Assembly (NCBI RefSeq): GCF_002760435.1
Contig: NZ_AUUU01000041.1
Coordinates: 62,001 to 126,000 of the forward strand
Source: Clostridium sp. LS
GTDB lineage: Bacteria > Bacillota > Clostridia > Clostridiales > Clostridiaceae
DNA: 64,000 nucleotides
Direction: 5' to 3'
In this document: positions 17,481 through 26,346 of the stretch, piece by piece
Layout: the number at the start of each line of letters is the position of its first letter
Position numbering within the stretch: position 1 is the first letter of the stretch
Program-made: the position numbers and the translations under genes
The notes under the pieces: model-generated
What the model was told of the DNA's origin: nothing
What the model saw: the letters and a program-made list of their open reading frames with translations, nothing else
Databases searched by the model: none

Positions 17481-19043
17481 ATGGAGTACATAGAAAAGAA
17501 TAGTAATTTTAAGATGAGCATAGAGTCTTTTTCTAAAATTATATCTGAAAGATGGAATGCTGATGGAGATATAATAAAAAATTATATATTTTCAAATATA
17601 AGCCTTTGTTTGTCAAGAAACAGTCAAGCTAAAAATGATCTTGAAAGATTATATATGGCTGATAAATTAAAATATTATAATGCATTTTTAAATTCCAGTA
17701 GTTTGAATTATGTATTAATAATGCAGGCGACTATAGAAGAACAAATATGGGCAAGAAAAATACTTGGAATACTGTTGGTTGCAGAATCTGATAATAATAT
17801 AAGAAATAAAGTTATTAAATTATTAAAAAAGTATTATCCATTAGTATATGAATCAGTAAAAAAACGTAATAAGGAAAAATTAAAAAATAAATATATAAAG
17901 ATGGATATAATTAGTAGAAATATTGAAGCGAGATTTGATGCAGCAATATATTTCTATTTTGCCACATATATTTCATCTGAAGTAGTAGATCAAGGATTCA
18001 TAATTTCTATTTTAAATGATATAGAAGAATTTGAATTTAGCGATTTAATCAACAGAGATTTTGAAGAAGAAATAGAAAAATATAAGGATGAAGTACAGGA
18101 AATAAAATTGCTATTAAAAATGGAGTATGGAAAAGTATTTAATATTAAAGATATTTTCAGGCATAATAATGAAAAGGTTAGAAATTGTGGTGAATTCCTA
18201 GAAGATTTATTTCTAAGTAATAAACTTAACATTAATTATATTTTTCATGATTTAGATTTTATTAATGTAGATAAAATAATTTTATCGTATGTTAGAGTTT
18301 CTAAAGATAAAAATTTAGAGTTATTAATACAAAACATTATTAGTGGTTTATTTGTACAAGTCTTAATAAATGAATATAAAAAAATGAGAGATATGTATTT
18401 TAAGAGCAGCGGAGAAGTTTTGCATTACGAATTGAATACGCTTGTAGAAAAACTAAAAATTATTGAACATGAAAATGTTAATTTAAAAGCTAATATTGAA
18501 AGTTTAAATAAAGAAAAATCATTATTTGACAAAAATTTAAATCGTGAATTAAATAAGTTAGAAAATTCCCATAAACAGCAAATGAAGATTATGGAAGATA
18601 AAATTAAAAGCTTAGAAAAGAAATTAAGCGAAGAAATGAGCATTAGATCTGAATTAGAGTCTTTAAGAGAATATGAGCTTAATTTAAATGAATTTGAGAA
18701 TAATTATGATTTAACTAGAAATTTAGGTGATTACATTAACAATAAAAAAGTTATTATCATAGGTGGGGATAAGGAATGGAGAAGAAGGTTTAGAGTTAAA
18801 TATCCAGAAATAAGAACTTTGAACGGGTTTAATGAAAATTTTGATGCTAGTGTTTTAAATAACTCTGATTATATTTTCTTTTATTCAAAATATATGAACC
18901 ATTCAACCTTTCATAAAGCAATGAATTTTATTAAATTTAATAAATGTAATTTTGGATATATAGGAAAAACCAATATAGAACTTGTTGAACAAGAAATTAT
19001 AGAAAATATTAGTAAGTATGAAGAGTATGTAACAAAACAATAA
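17481..19043 (+). CDS. Coiled-coil protein with C-terminal DUF2325-like domain
   Basis: A 520-residue protein I do not recognise by name. Residues 1-300 are alpha-helical and lysine/glutamate-rich without obvious motifs. Residues about 311-410 form a long coiled coil (LEKKLSEEMSIRSELESLRE and similar heptads). From about residue 420 a compact alpha/beta domain begins with KKVIIIGGDKEWRRRF and continues with YIFFYSKYMNHSTFHKAMNF, the pattern of DUF2325 (a small CheY-like fold with a conserved S/N-H). The usual cysteines of some DUF2325 proteins are not evident. It starts at ATG 17481 after AAGGAAGGAG. Function unknown; signalling or assembly roles are guesses. Confidence 0.6.
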   Translation: MEYIEKNSNFKMSIESFSKIISERWNADGDIIKNYIFSNISLCLSRNSQAKNDLERLYMADKLKYYNAFLNSSSLNYVLIMQATIEEQIWARKILGILLVAESDNNIRNKVIKLLKKYYPLVYESVKKRNKEKLKNKYIKMDIISRNIEARFDAAIYFYFATYISSEVVDQGFIISILNDIEEFEFSDLINRDFEEEIEKYKDEVQEIKLLLKMEYGKVFNIKDIFRHNNEKVRNCGEFLEDLFLSNKLNINYIFHDLDFINVDKIILSYVRVSKDKNLELLIQNIISGLFVQVLINEYKKMRDMYFKSSGEVLHYELNTLVEKLKIIEHENVNLKANIESLNKEKSLFDKNLNRELNKLENSHKQQMKIMEDKIKSLEKKLSEEMSIRSELESLREYELNLNEFENNYDLTRNLGDYINNKKVIIIGGDKEWRRRFRVKYPEIRTLNGFNENFDASVLNNSDYIFFYSKYMNHSTFHKAMNFIKFNKCNFGYIGKTNIELVEQEIIENISKYEEYVTKQ

Positions 19044-19070
19044 ATTCTTATTAAAGAACCTTAAGTGGAG

Positions 19071-19154
19071 AGGATGTGATTAAATCCTTTTTATGACTTA
19101 AAAATCTATGAAGATTATTATTAATATATACAAATCTTCGTATAATCACATCCT
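19071..19154. repeat. Nested inverted repeats between convergent genes
   Basis: AGGATGTGATTA (19071-19082) and TAATCACATCCT (19143-19154) are a perfect 12-bp outer stem. Inside it, GAAGATT (19111-19117) and AATCTTC (19133-19139) form a second stem. The structure lies between the convergent DUF2325-like and larE genes and may be a bidirectional terminator or a small structured RNA or foldback element. Confidence 0.55.
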
Positions 19155-19229
19155 GTTATTAATAGATAAAAAAGGTGAGCCTTGTATATTCATATAACAA
19201 TTGTTTCTGGAGAATTATATTACAGGTAA

Positions 19230-20054
19230 CTAAATATTTTTATCTTCTTGTGATAAGGTTTCATTCATACTACCCGTCCTATATCCAAGTAAATCTAATG
19301 TAACATACGTAAATCCTATTTTTTTAAACTCATTTCCGATAGTGTCCATTACTTTTTGACTATAAAATTTTTCTCTTTCTTCTGGTTCAACCTCGATTCT
19401 TGCTATTTCCCCATGATGTCTTACTCTTACTTGTCTTATGCCCATATCTAAAAGAAATTGTTCTGCTTTATCTACCATAGTTAGTTTTGGTAGAGTTATT
19501 TTATGTCCGTATGGAAATCTAGAAGACAAACATGCAAATGAGGGCTTATTCCAAGTAGGAAGTCCAAGTTCTTTTGATAATTCTCTTATATCTTTTTTTG
19601 TTAATCCAGCTTCCATTAGGGGACTTGTGACATTAAGTTCTTTAGCTGCCTGCATTCCCGGTCTGTAATCACCGGTATCATCAAGATTTGATCCGTCAAA
19701 TATGAAATCAGCTCCATTTTCAAAGGCGATATTTTTAATTTTCGTATAAAGCTCTTTCTTACAGTAATAACATCTGTTTTTAGGGTTTGAAGCAAATCCA
19801 TCAATATCTAATTCTTCTGAAGAAATTATTATATGTTTAACATTAATTTCTTCAGCAAATTTAATGGCCTCATTTAATTCTCTTTTTGGATAGGTAGAAG
19901 ATGTAGCTGTGACAGCAATTAATTTATCATCTAAAATTTCTTTAGCTATTTTGAGTAAAAAAGTACTATCAACACCTCCAGAAAATGCAATAGCAGCACT
20001 TTCTTTTTTTATAATTATTTCTTTAAGTAAATCGAACTTTTCTTGAAGTGTCAT
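19230..20054 (-). CDS. larE: LarE-type pyridinium-3,5-bisthiocarboxylate synthase (sulfur transferase)
   Basis: A 274-residue PP-loop ATPase that adenylates and sulfurates the nicotinate-derived precursor of the nickel-pincer cofactor of lactate racemase and related enzymes. The PP-loop SGGVDS is at residues 25-30, and the conserved GSNLDD and SFACLSSRFPYG segments are present. C175 corresponds to the sacrificial cysteine of Lactobacillus LarE. Two further cysteines, C95 and C98 in NRCYYCKK, make the three-cysteine pattern reported for iron-sulfur-cluster LarE enzymes. No larA, larB or larC lies in the window, so partners must be elsewhere. It starts at ATG 20054 with an AGGAGG site. Confidence 0.9.
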   Translation of the reverse strand: MTLQEKFDLLKEIIIKKESAAIAFSGGVDSTFLLKIAKEILDDKLIAVTATSSTYPKRELNEAIKFAEEINVKHIIISSEELDIDGFASNPKNRCYYCKKELYTKIKNIAFENGADFIFDGSNLDDTGDYRPGMQAAKELNVTSPLMEAGLTKKDIRELSKELGLPTWNKPSFACLSSRFPYGHKITLPKLTMVDKAEQFLLDMGIRQVRVRHHGEIARIEVEPEEREKFYSQKVMDTIGNEFKKIGFTYVTLDLLGYRTGSMNETLSQEDKNI

Positions 20055-20325
20055 ATTAATTCCTCCTGTTTAAAAAATTTAAGGTACAAAATAAAAAAAT
20101 ATTTGATTTTAATGATGGATACCATAATGAAACTTAAAGTGATTGAAATAAATACTTATAATATTAATTGTATTTTCATATAATTAATTATTCTTATATG
20201 TATACTATGTAATAATCATATAGCATACCTTAATTGATGTCAATTTATGGTTAAATAAATTATAGTTTTTAAAAAATTAATTTTAGAAAATATTAAAAAT
20301 ATAATATGTAATGTATGATAGCGTA

Positions 20326-20334
20326 TGGTATAAT
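20326..20334 (+). promoter_or_regulatory. Extended -10 promoter candidate for the PTS IIB gene
   Basis: TGGTATAAT is a full extended -10 element, with no good -35 upstream. It lies about 190 bp before the IIB start in the 469-bp gap 20055-20523. The same gap contains a reverse-strand repeat copy (20397-20417). Otherwise the gap is plain A/T-rich sequence that presumably also holds the larE promoter. Confidence 0.35.
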
Positions 20335-20396
20335 TTTACTGTAATCGTTAAGAAAAATATTTTTCAAGTAAAATGATCTTAATAATAAATTTGAAT

Positions 20397-20417
20397 ATAA
20401 AAGACAATAACAAGTCA
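20397..20417 (-). repeat. Interspersed repeat copy 3 (reverse strand)
   Basis: The reverse complement of this 21-base segment is identical to 10413-10433 and similar to the right arm of the foldback repeat at 13279-13338. It lies in the larE/PTS IIB intergenic region, downstream of the candidate promoter of the IIB gene. Confidence 0.6.
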
Positions 20418-20523
20418 TATTTTATATGCTGCTGAAATACAATGGAATTAACATAATAAAATTAAATTTGAAATATATAGGTAAGAAAAAAATTTAATCT
20501 TACTTAAGGAGGATTAATTAGGA

Positions 20524-20841
20524 ATGTTTAAAATTATATTGTTTTGTGGAACGGGAATATCTTCAAATATGTTAGCTGCAAAAATGAGAGAGCTTATGAA
20601 GAAGATGAAAATCAATTCATTTGTAGAAGCGTATTCAGAAATTGGTTTTGAAAAATATTTAGATAAAGCAGATGTAGTATTGGTAGGACCACAAATTAGA
20701 TACTTATTTCCAAAATTTAAGAAAGCATGTGATGAAAGAGGCATCCCTATTGATGTGATTAGTAATGCAGATTATGGTACGATAAATGCAGAAAATGTTA
20801 TAAATATGGCTTTAAAAATGATTGAAAATAATAAAAGATGA
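20524..20841 (+). CDS. Orphan PTS lactose/cellobiose-type IIB component
   Basis: A 105-residue phosphocarrier protein of the PTS cellobiose family. It has the phosphorylated cysteine C8 in the loop LFCGTGISSNMLAAKM, followed by VVLVGPQIRYLFPKFK and a GIPIDVI strand. It normally passes phosphate from IIA to a sugar carried by IIC. No IIA or IIC gene is nearby, so it is an orphan: it may complement a distant permease or act in regulation. It starts at ATG 20524 after AAGGAGG and is followed by its own terminator. Confidence 0.9.
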   Translation: MFKIILFCGTGISSNMLAAKMRELMKKMKINSFVEAYSEIGFEKYLDKADVVLVGPQIRYLFPKFKKACDERGIPIDVISNADYGTINAENVINMALKMIENNKR

Positions 20842-20923
20842 CATAACAAATAATGAAGTAATTAGTAACAATAAATGAAAAAAAGATTATTGTAATTATA
20901 TTTAATAAAGTAGGAAATTAGAT

Positions 20924-20960
20924 AAACTCCTTAAATGTTAATACACTTAAGGAGTTTTTT
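20924..20960 (+). terminator. Terminator after the PTS IIB gene
   Basis: AAACTCCTTAA (20924-20934) and TTAAGGAGTTT (20947-20957) form a perfect 11-bp stem followed by T residues. Confidence 0.85.
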
Positions 20961-21021
20961 CAGTTTAAATTAATTCTAGAAAATAGCCTCTCAATTGAGT
21001 AGTGCTTGAATTTTTTGGTGC

Positions 21022-21705
21022 TTAAAGTAATTTTTTTAGCTCTAATAGGCTTGAAATTTCAAAAGTAGGTTTTATTTCAGTCTTATTTATAATATTGCTT
21101 GGATTAAACCAACACGTATCTATACCGAAATTTAATCCGCCTAAAATATCAGATGTTAAGCTATCACCAACCATCAATACTTTTTCTTTATTACGGTAAT
21201 TGATATTATTTAAGGATAACTCGAAAATCTTTGGGTTTGGTTTGGATACGCCCACTTCTTCAGATATTATTATATCTTCAAAATACTTGGATATAATAGA
21301 TTTTCTAATTCTTTTATCTTGGACATCAGTAAGACCATTTGTAAGTATAACAAGTTTATAGCTAATACTTAGATCATTAACTAGATTTATACTGTCTTTA
21401 TATAAAAATGAAGCGTTAGCTAAATGTTTCATATATGATTTAGAAAATTTAATTTCATCAAATTTAATATTTAATGCATTTGAAAATCTTTTGAATCTAT
21501 CAACTTTTAGTTTTGACTGGGTAATTGTTCCAAGTTCAAATTCTTTCCAAATGGCTGTATTGATATTGCTGTATATTGGTAAATGATAATTTTCATCATA
21601 TCCTATATTAAATTCAATCATAGTGTTTTTAAATGCTTCTTTTTCTGATTTTTTAAAATCAAATAAAGTTTCATCAGCATCAAATATTATAACTTCGTAT
21701 TTCAT
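21022..21705 (-). CDS. yjjG: YjjG-family HAD nucleotidase
   Basis: A 227-residue haloacid-dehalogenase phosphatase of the YjjG subgroup, which dephosphorylates (often non-canonical) pyrimidine nucleoside monophosphates. HAD motif I is DADET (D9/D11), motif II VILTNGLTD, motif III lysine in SEEVGVSKPNPKIF and motif IV MVGDSLTSDI. A helical cap lies between motifs I and II. It is transcribed with, or close after, the MFS gene on the same strand (31-bp gap). It starts at ATG 21705 after AGGAGAG. Confidence 0.9.
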   Translation of the reverse strand: MKYEVIIFDADETLFDFKKSEKEAFKNTMIEFNIGYDENYHLPIYSNINTAIWKEFELGTITQSKLKVDRFKRFSNALNIKFDEIKFSKSYMKHLANASFLYKDSINLVNDLSISYKLVILTNGLTDVQDKRIRKSIISKYFEDIIISEEVGVSKPNPKIFELSLNNINYRNKEKVLMVGDSLTSDILGGLNFGIDTCWFNPSNIINKTEIKPTFEISSLLELKKLL

Positions 21706-21736
21706 ATAACTCTCCTTTTAAAGTTAATTAATAAAT

Positions 21737-22975
21737 TTAGTTATTCCCAGATTGAAATTTATCTACGTGTAAAATTGAAGGAAATAATTTCATCCAAAGT
21801 ATAACCACTAGTATAGTTCCTATTCCTCCTAATAAAGCAGCATTTACTACTCCTAGTAAGGAAGCTGTAACACCAGATTCGAATTCACCTAGCTGGTTAG
21901 ATGTTCCTATAAAAATCATGTTGACAGAGCTAACACGTCCTCTCATATTATCTGGTGTTTCTAGCTGCACAAGTGTAGAACGGATAACAACACTTACAAC
22001 ATCTGAAGCGCCTAATACGAAAAGGGCAAGAAATGAAAGTATAACAGATTTTGATATTGCAAAAACTATTGTAGATAAACCAAAGCATATAACTGCAGTA
22101 AACATAGTTCTCCCAACCTTATGCTTTAAAGGATTTTTTGCGAGATATGCTGACATTAGTAATGCCCCAATGGCAGGAGCAGATCTAAGGACGCCTAGAC
22201 CAAAAGAACCTATCATCAATATGCTGCTTGCATAAATTGGAAGGAGGGCAGTTGCTCCACCGAAGAGTACAGCAAATAAGTCTAAGGATATGGCACCAAG
22301 TATAATAGGTTTTCTCTTTATAAAGGATATTCCAGCAAAAATGGTTTTTAGACCTGAAGACTCAGGTTTGTAATCATCTTTTTTGGTAGATTTCATTGAA
22401 ATTTGCGATATTAATGTTCCAGAGATGAAATACAAAGCAGCAGCAAAGGCATATACCAACGTTGATCCAAAGGAATATAATATTCCTCCAACAGCAGGCC
22501 CAACAATAACCGCGAATTCAGAAACCGATGATATTAAGGCTGATGCTTTTGGAAAAACATCTTTGCTTACAATGTTTGGCAATAATGCTTGCATTGGTGG
22601 TCCTTCAAAAGAATGCGCCACAGCAATAAAAAATATTATAATAAGAAATCGTTCTTTTGTAATCCATTGGCTGAAGCTACCAAAAGCTAAAATTGAAATA
22701 AACAAACTTTGAAGTACTTGACTTAAATTGATTATTTTTCTTCGGTCGTGCTGATCTGATATATGACCAACAAAAAGTGAGAGGAAAAGCATTGGTAGAA
22801 ATTGAACTAGTCCAACTAGACCTAGATAAAAAGCAGATTTAGTTAATGAATACATCTGCCAGCCAATAGCAACACTAAGCATTTGATATGAGAAATTTGT
22901 AGAGACACGTGCAACCATCAACATTCTCAGAGATTTATTCTTGAGCAGAGTTTGATTGTCTTTAGTTGAAACCAT
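21737..22975 (-). CDS. MFS exporter (EntS/MFS_3-like)
   Basis: A 412-residue major facilitator with about 12 membrane segments. Its opening NKSLRMLMVARVSTNFSYQMLSVAIGWQMY and the loop GHISDQHDRRKII (the MFS motif A region) resemble EntS-type and macrolide-efflux-type MFS_3 exporters. The frame continues upstream to 23029, but the internal ATG at 22975 has AGAAAGG about ten bases upstream and removes an 18-residue unusual N-terminus, so I use it. The substrate is unknown. Confidence 0.85.
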   Translation of the reverse strand: MVSTKDNQTLLKNKSLRMLMVARVSTNFSYQMLSVAIGWQMYSLTKSAFYLGLVGLVQFLPMLFLSLFVGHISDQHDRRKIINLSQVLQSLFISILAFGSFSQWITKERFLIIIFFIAVAHSFEGPPMQALLPNIVSKDVFPKASALISSVSEFAVIVGPAVGGILYSFGSTLVYAFAAALYFISGTLISQISMKSTKKDDYKPESSGLKTIFAGISFIKRKPIILGAISLDLFAVLFGGATALLPIYASSILMIGSFGLGVLRSAPAIGALLMSAYLAKNPLKHKVGRTMFTAVICFGLSTIVFAISKSVILSFLALFVLGASDVVSVVIRSTLVQLETPDNMRGRVSSVNMIFIGTSNQLGEFESGVTASLLGVVNAALLGGIGTILVVILWMKLFPSILHVDKFQSGNN

Positions 22976-23229
22976 TATTTTCAGAACCTTTCTTTTAAAA
23001 AAAATAATCTTGAAACTAGAAAAATTCATGTTCCAAGTTGAATTATTAATAGTATATACCCATTAGTTATACAGTGGCAAGTTAGAAATTGGCAGTAATT
23101 TCAATCTGTTATAAGTGGCAGCGTTTACAAAAAATTAATTTATTTATAAGAAAATTATTCTTGGTTAAAAAACAAGTTTGAGTTACAATATAAAAAGCTT
23201 ATAAAATAGAAAAATAATGGAGAATAATA

Positions 23230-25047
23230 ATGAAAAAAGTGATTAGAAACATAATTAGGAATAACTGGTTGTTTGTATTTATAGTAGTTATGCTTCAATT
23301 TAAGTCAATGATACTACTATCTATGCTTAGGACACCAAACTCATCAAGCATTGATTTAGGAAATATTTATTTTGGTACTCCAGTACGTTGGGCACATATA
23401 GCTATAATAATATTAGTGTGCAGTCCTATTTTCTTTTTCAAAGAAAAAGGTAGATTAAGATCTGCATTAGTAATTGATATTTTAGTCACATTTCTTTTTG
23501 TAGCTGATATATGGTATTATCGTGCAAATGGAACTTTTTTATCAATTAGATACTTAATGCATAAAGAGATATTTAATCCAATAGGAAAGAATCTATTTAA
23601 CCTTAGGGTAGTAGATTTGGCATTTATTGCGGATTTTATTGTTCTTATCTTAATATATAACTTTATTAGATTCAGAGATGAGAATAATGAAATAAAGTTT
23701 ATTTTTAGAGCAATAAAGGCTATCTGTGTATTTTTGTTAAGTTCTTTAGCTATTTGGATGGGATATTATTATATTGATGTTAAACATATTGATCCTGATA
23801 AAAATCTATTTAGATTATCATGGGCACCATTTCAGACTTTTAGTGATATGAGTCCTTTGGGATATCATGGATTTGATATTAGCTTCTACAAAGATAAAAA
23901 TCAGGTATTAACTAATAATGAAATAAATGATATTAAAAGCTGGTTCAATGACAATAAGGAAAACCTTCCGGATAATAAGTATAAGGGCATGCTTCAAGGT
24001 AAAAATGTAATTGCTTTGCAGGTAGAATCCTTGGAGAATTTTGTTATAAATCAAAAAGTATATGGGCAGGAAATAACGCCTAATTTAAATAAATTACTTT
24101 CACATAGTTTGTATTTTAATAATATCTATGAACAAAATAATTCAGGAACAAGTTCGGATGCAGATTTGCTGGTTAATACATCTATATTTCCAATTAGAGA
24201 AGGTACAACTGTTTTCTCATATCCTTGGTCTAAATATAATACTCTACAGAAGTTATTAGAGAACAAAGGATACACTACTATTTCTACACATGCAGAACTG
24301 CCTGGAAGTTGGAATTGGGCAGAAATGCATAAATCTTTTGGAGCTAATAAAATATTAGATATAGGGATGTATAATCAAGATGAAATAATAGGTTTAGGTC
24401 TATCTGATGAATCTTATTTGAAACAAATATCAGGAAAGCTAAAAGATGAAAAACAGCCTTTCTATGCATTTATGACTACATTGTCTAGTCATGGGCCTTT
24501 TGATATGCCGGAAGATAAGAAATATTTAAAACTTCCGAAGGAACTTGATGATAATATTCTAGGTGCTTATTTTCAAAGTGTTAGATACACAGATGAAGCC
24601 ATAGGTGAGTTTTTAAGTGAATTGGAAAAGAATAACCAGTTAGATAATACTGTAATTATGATTTATGGAGATCATTGTGGAGTTCATAAGTTTTATGAAA
24701 AAGATATGGAAAATGCTCCATTAGAGGGTGACTGGTGGAAGGACAATCATAAGAAAATACCGTATATTATATATTCAAAAGATTTACAGCCAGAGGAAAT
24801 ATCAAAGGCCGGGGGACAATCCGATTTCTTACCTACAATCTCATATTTACTTGGAATTGATAGGAGAGAATTTGACTATAGCTCAATGGGAAGAATATTA
24901 GTCAATACTGAAAGAAATTCAACTATATTAAATGATGGTACAATTATAGGAAATCCAAAAGATGAAAAAGAAACTAATCATTTAAAAGATACATTTAAAA
25001 TAGCAAACTCTGTAATTAGTAAAAACTTTTTTGGAAGTCAAAAATAG
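23230..25047 (+). CDS. LtaS-like sulfatase-family phosphoglycerol transferase
   Basis: A 605-residue membrane enzyme with about five N-terminal membrane segments (to about residue 190) and a large extracellular alkaline-phosphatase/sulfatase-type domain. Metal and catalytic motifs are ALQVESLENF (metal glutamate), NSGTSSDADLL (the threonine expected to carry the glycerol phosphate), TLSSHGPFD and YGDHCG. It most likely builds lipoteichoic acid or decorates a cell-surface polymer with phosphoglycerol. It starts at ATG 23230 after GGAGA. It is divergent from the MFS gene and about 83 bp upstream of the TPR gene. Confidence 0.9.
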   Translation: MKKVIRNIIRNNWLFVFIVVMLQFKSMILLSMLRTPNSSSIDLGNIYFGTPVRWAHIAIIILVCSPIFFFKEKGRLRSALVIDILVTFLFVADIWYYRANGTFLSIRYLMHKEIFNPIGKNLFNLRVVDLAFIADFIVLILIYNFIRFRDENNEIKFIFRAIKAICVFLLSSLAIWMGYYYIDVKHIDPDKNLFRLSWAPFQTFSDMSPLGYHGFDISFYKDKNQVLTNNEINDIKSWFNDNKENLPDNKYKGMLQGKNVIALQVESLENFVINQKVYGQEITPNLNKLLSHSLYFNNIYEQNNSGTSSDADLLVNTSIFPIREGTTVFSYPWSKYNTLQKLLENKGYTTISTHAELPGSWNWAEMHKSFGANKILDIGMYNQDEIIGLGLSDESYLKQISGKLKDEKQPFYAFMTTLSSHGPFDMPEDKKYLKLPKELDDNILGAYFQSVRYTDEAIGEFLSELEKNNQLDNTVIMIYGDHCGVHKFYEKDMENAPLEGDWWKDNHKKIPYIIYSKDLQPEEISKAGGQSDFLPTISYLLGIDRREFDYSSMGRILVNTERNSTILNDGTIIGNPKDEKETNHLKDTFKIANSVISKNFFGSQK

Positions 25048-25130
25048 ATGAAATAATTTATTTATCTGTGGGAAAATAAATTAGTAGGTAATATTATAGA
25101 TTATTTTAATTGAAAAAGTGAGGATAAGGT

Positions 25131-25871
25131 ATGGAAACTAATAAAAATGTACAAGAGAAGATAAATAACTTTTTAGCAGAAAATAAAATAAATGTGACTG
25201 GTGGAATAATTAAAAGTGAAAAACAATTGTCATCGGTTTTGAATGACCTTGCAATGAGCGATTTACAAAAAGGAAAGATAGAAAAAGCGTTATATTTCAC
25301 TGAAAAAGCAGCTGAATTTGATGAAAAGAATTATTATTCATATTTTATTAAAGGTTTAATTTATAGACAAATCAATAAAGTTAAGGAAGCAGTTGAAGCT
25401 TTTGAAACATACTGCAATAACAGCGATGATTCGTTAGCGCATATTTATTTAGGTCTTTCATATGCAGAATTAAATGATATAGATAATGGGTTAGACCACT
25501 TAAGAAAAGGAGAAAAAAATCTCTCTAATGAAGAAAAGGAACAACATAAATCTCTAATTTGTGCAGTTTATGAATGCTTAGGCAATATTTATTTGAATAA
25601 AGAAAATATAGTAGAATTTACTGAAAGAGATAAATATAGCATTAACTATAAAAGTGCTGTTAAGTATTATAAAATGTCTTTAAAAATAAACAGGAGGAAT
25701 AGTGACCTAATTAATAGGCTTGCAGCTTGCTACTACCATTTAGGAGATATAAATAAAACCCTATATTGTTATGAGCAGGCAGCTAAGATAGCACCTGATA
25801 ATGATATGTATTTAGAAGCAATAAAAGAAATGAAAGAAGAAGGGGCTAAATCAGAACCAGCCGGTTTTTAA
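25131..25871 (+). CDS. Tetratricopeptide-repeat protein
   Basis: A 246-residue soluble protein made mostly of TPR units: LNDLAMSDLQKGKIEKALYF, YFIKGLIYRQINKVKEAVEA, AHIYLGLSYAELNDIDNGL and, near the C-terminus, LAACYYHLGDINKTLYCYEQAAKIAPDN. It has no signal peptide. It probably serves as a protein-interaction scaffold. Its closeness to the LtaS-like gene, in the same direction, hints at co-transcription but gives no specific function. Confidence 0.8.
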   Translation: METNKNVQEKINNFLAENKINVTGGIIKSEKQLSSVLNDLAMSDLQKGKIEKALYFTEKAAEFDEKNYYSYFIKGLIYRQINKVKEAVEAFETYCNNSDDSLAHIYLGLSYAELNDIDNGLDHLRKGEKNLSNEEKEQHKSLICAVYECLGNIYLNKENIVEFTERDKYSINYKSAVKYYKMSLKINRRNSDLINRLAACYYHLGDINKTLYCYEQAAKIAPDNDMYLEAIKEMKEEGAKSEPAGF

Positions 25872-25900
25872 AAATAAATAAAATTTGTAATTAAAAATAA

Positions 25901-25941
25901 AAGACTTAACTCGAAAAATTGTTTATGAGTTAAGTTTTTTG
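25901..25941. terminator. Long hairpin terminator after the TPR gene
   Basis: AAGACTTAACTC (25901-25912) pairs with GAGTTAAGTTTT (25927-25938), and the stem can extend outward through AATTAAAAA and TTTTTAATT. T residues follow on both strands, so it can terminate in either direction. Confidence 0.8.
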
Positions 25942-26098
25942 TTTTTAATTAAACTTTTAATTCTATTTATTTTAGGTGTTAGCTAAAACAACATATATAA
26001 ATTAGAAAAAAACAGACATAATTCGACAATGATATTTTGAGAATTACCTTTCATGATGATAATTATAATTTTAAGAGGATAACAATTAGCGACATCTG

Positions 26099-26127
26099 TT
26101 GACATATATAAGTATATATAATACTAT
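26099..26127 (+). promoter_or_regulatory. Candidate promoter of the liv operon
   Basis: TTGACA (26099-26104) is followed after 17 bases by TACTAT (26122-26127). This leaves a leader of about 215 bases before livJ. I saw no T-box signature in it, and no other recognisable riboswitch. The remainder of the 475-bp gap 25872-26346 is A/T-rich. Confidence 0.4.
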
Positions 26128-26346
26128 ATTTATTGTGTATTATTTGTTAAAAATTAATCTAAATCTTTGACAAATTAATAAATAGAGAGTTGAATAATTT
26201 ATTACTAATAATTTTATGGGAATCATTTCTAAGAATAAAAAATTATTATTAAACGTAATAGGAGAATGTTTTGAAAATTATATATAAAATTTTAAAAATA
26301 TTTTCTTATGCTCATAATACAAAAAATACATAGGGGGCTTATTTTT

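Noticed and set aside
26128..26346. Possible T-box or other riboswitch in the liv operon leader
   Set aside because: The leader is about 215 bases, but no T-box sequence (GGGTGGNACCGCG-like) or other known aptamer core was seen, only weak A/T-rich pairings.
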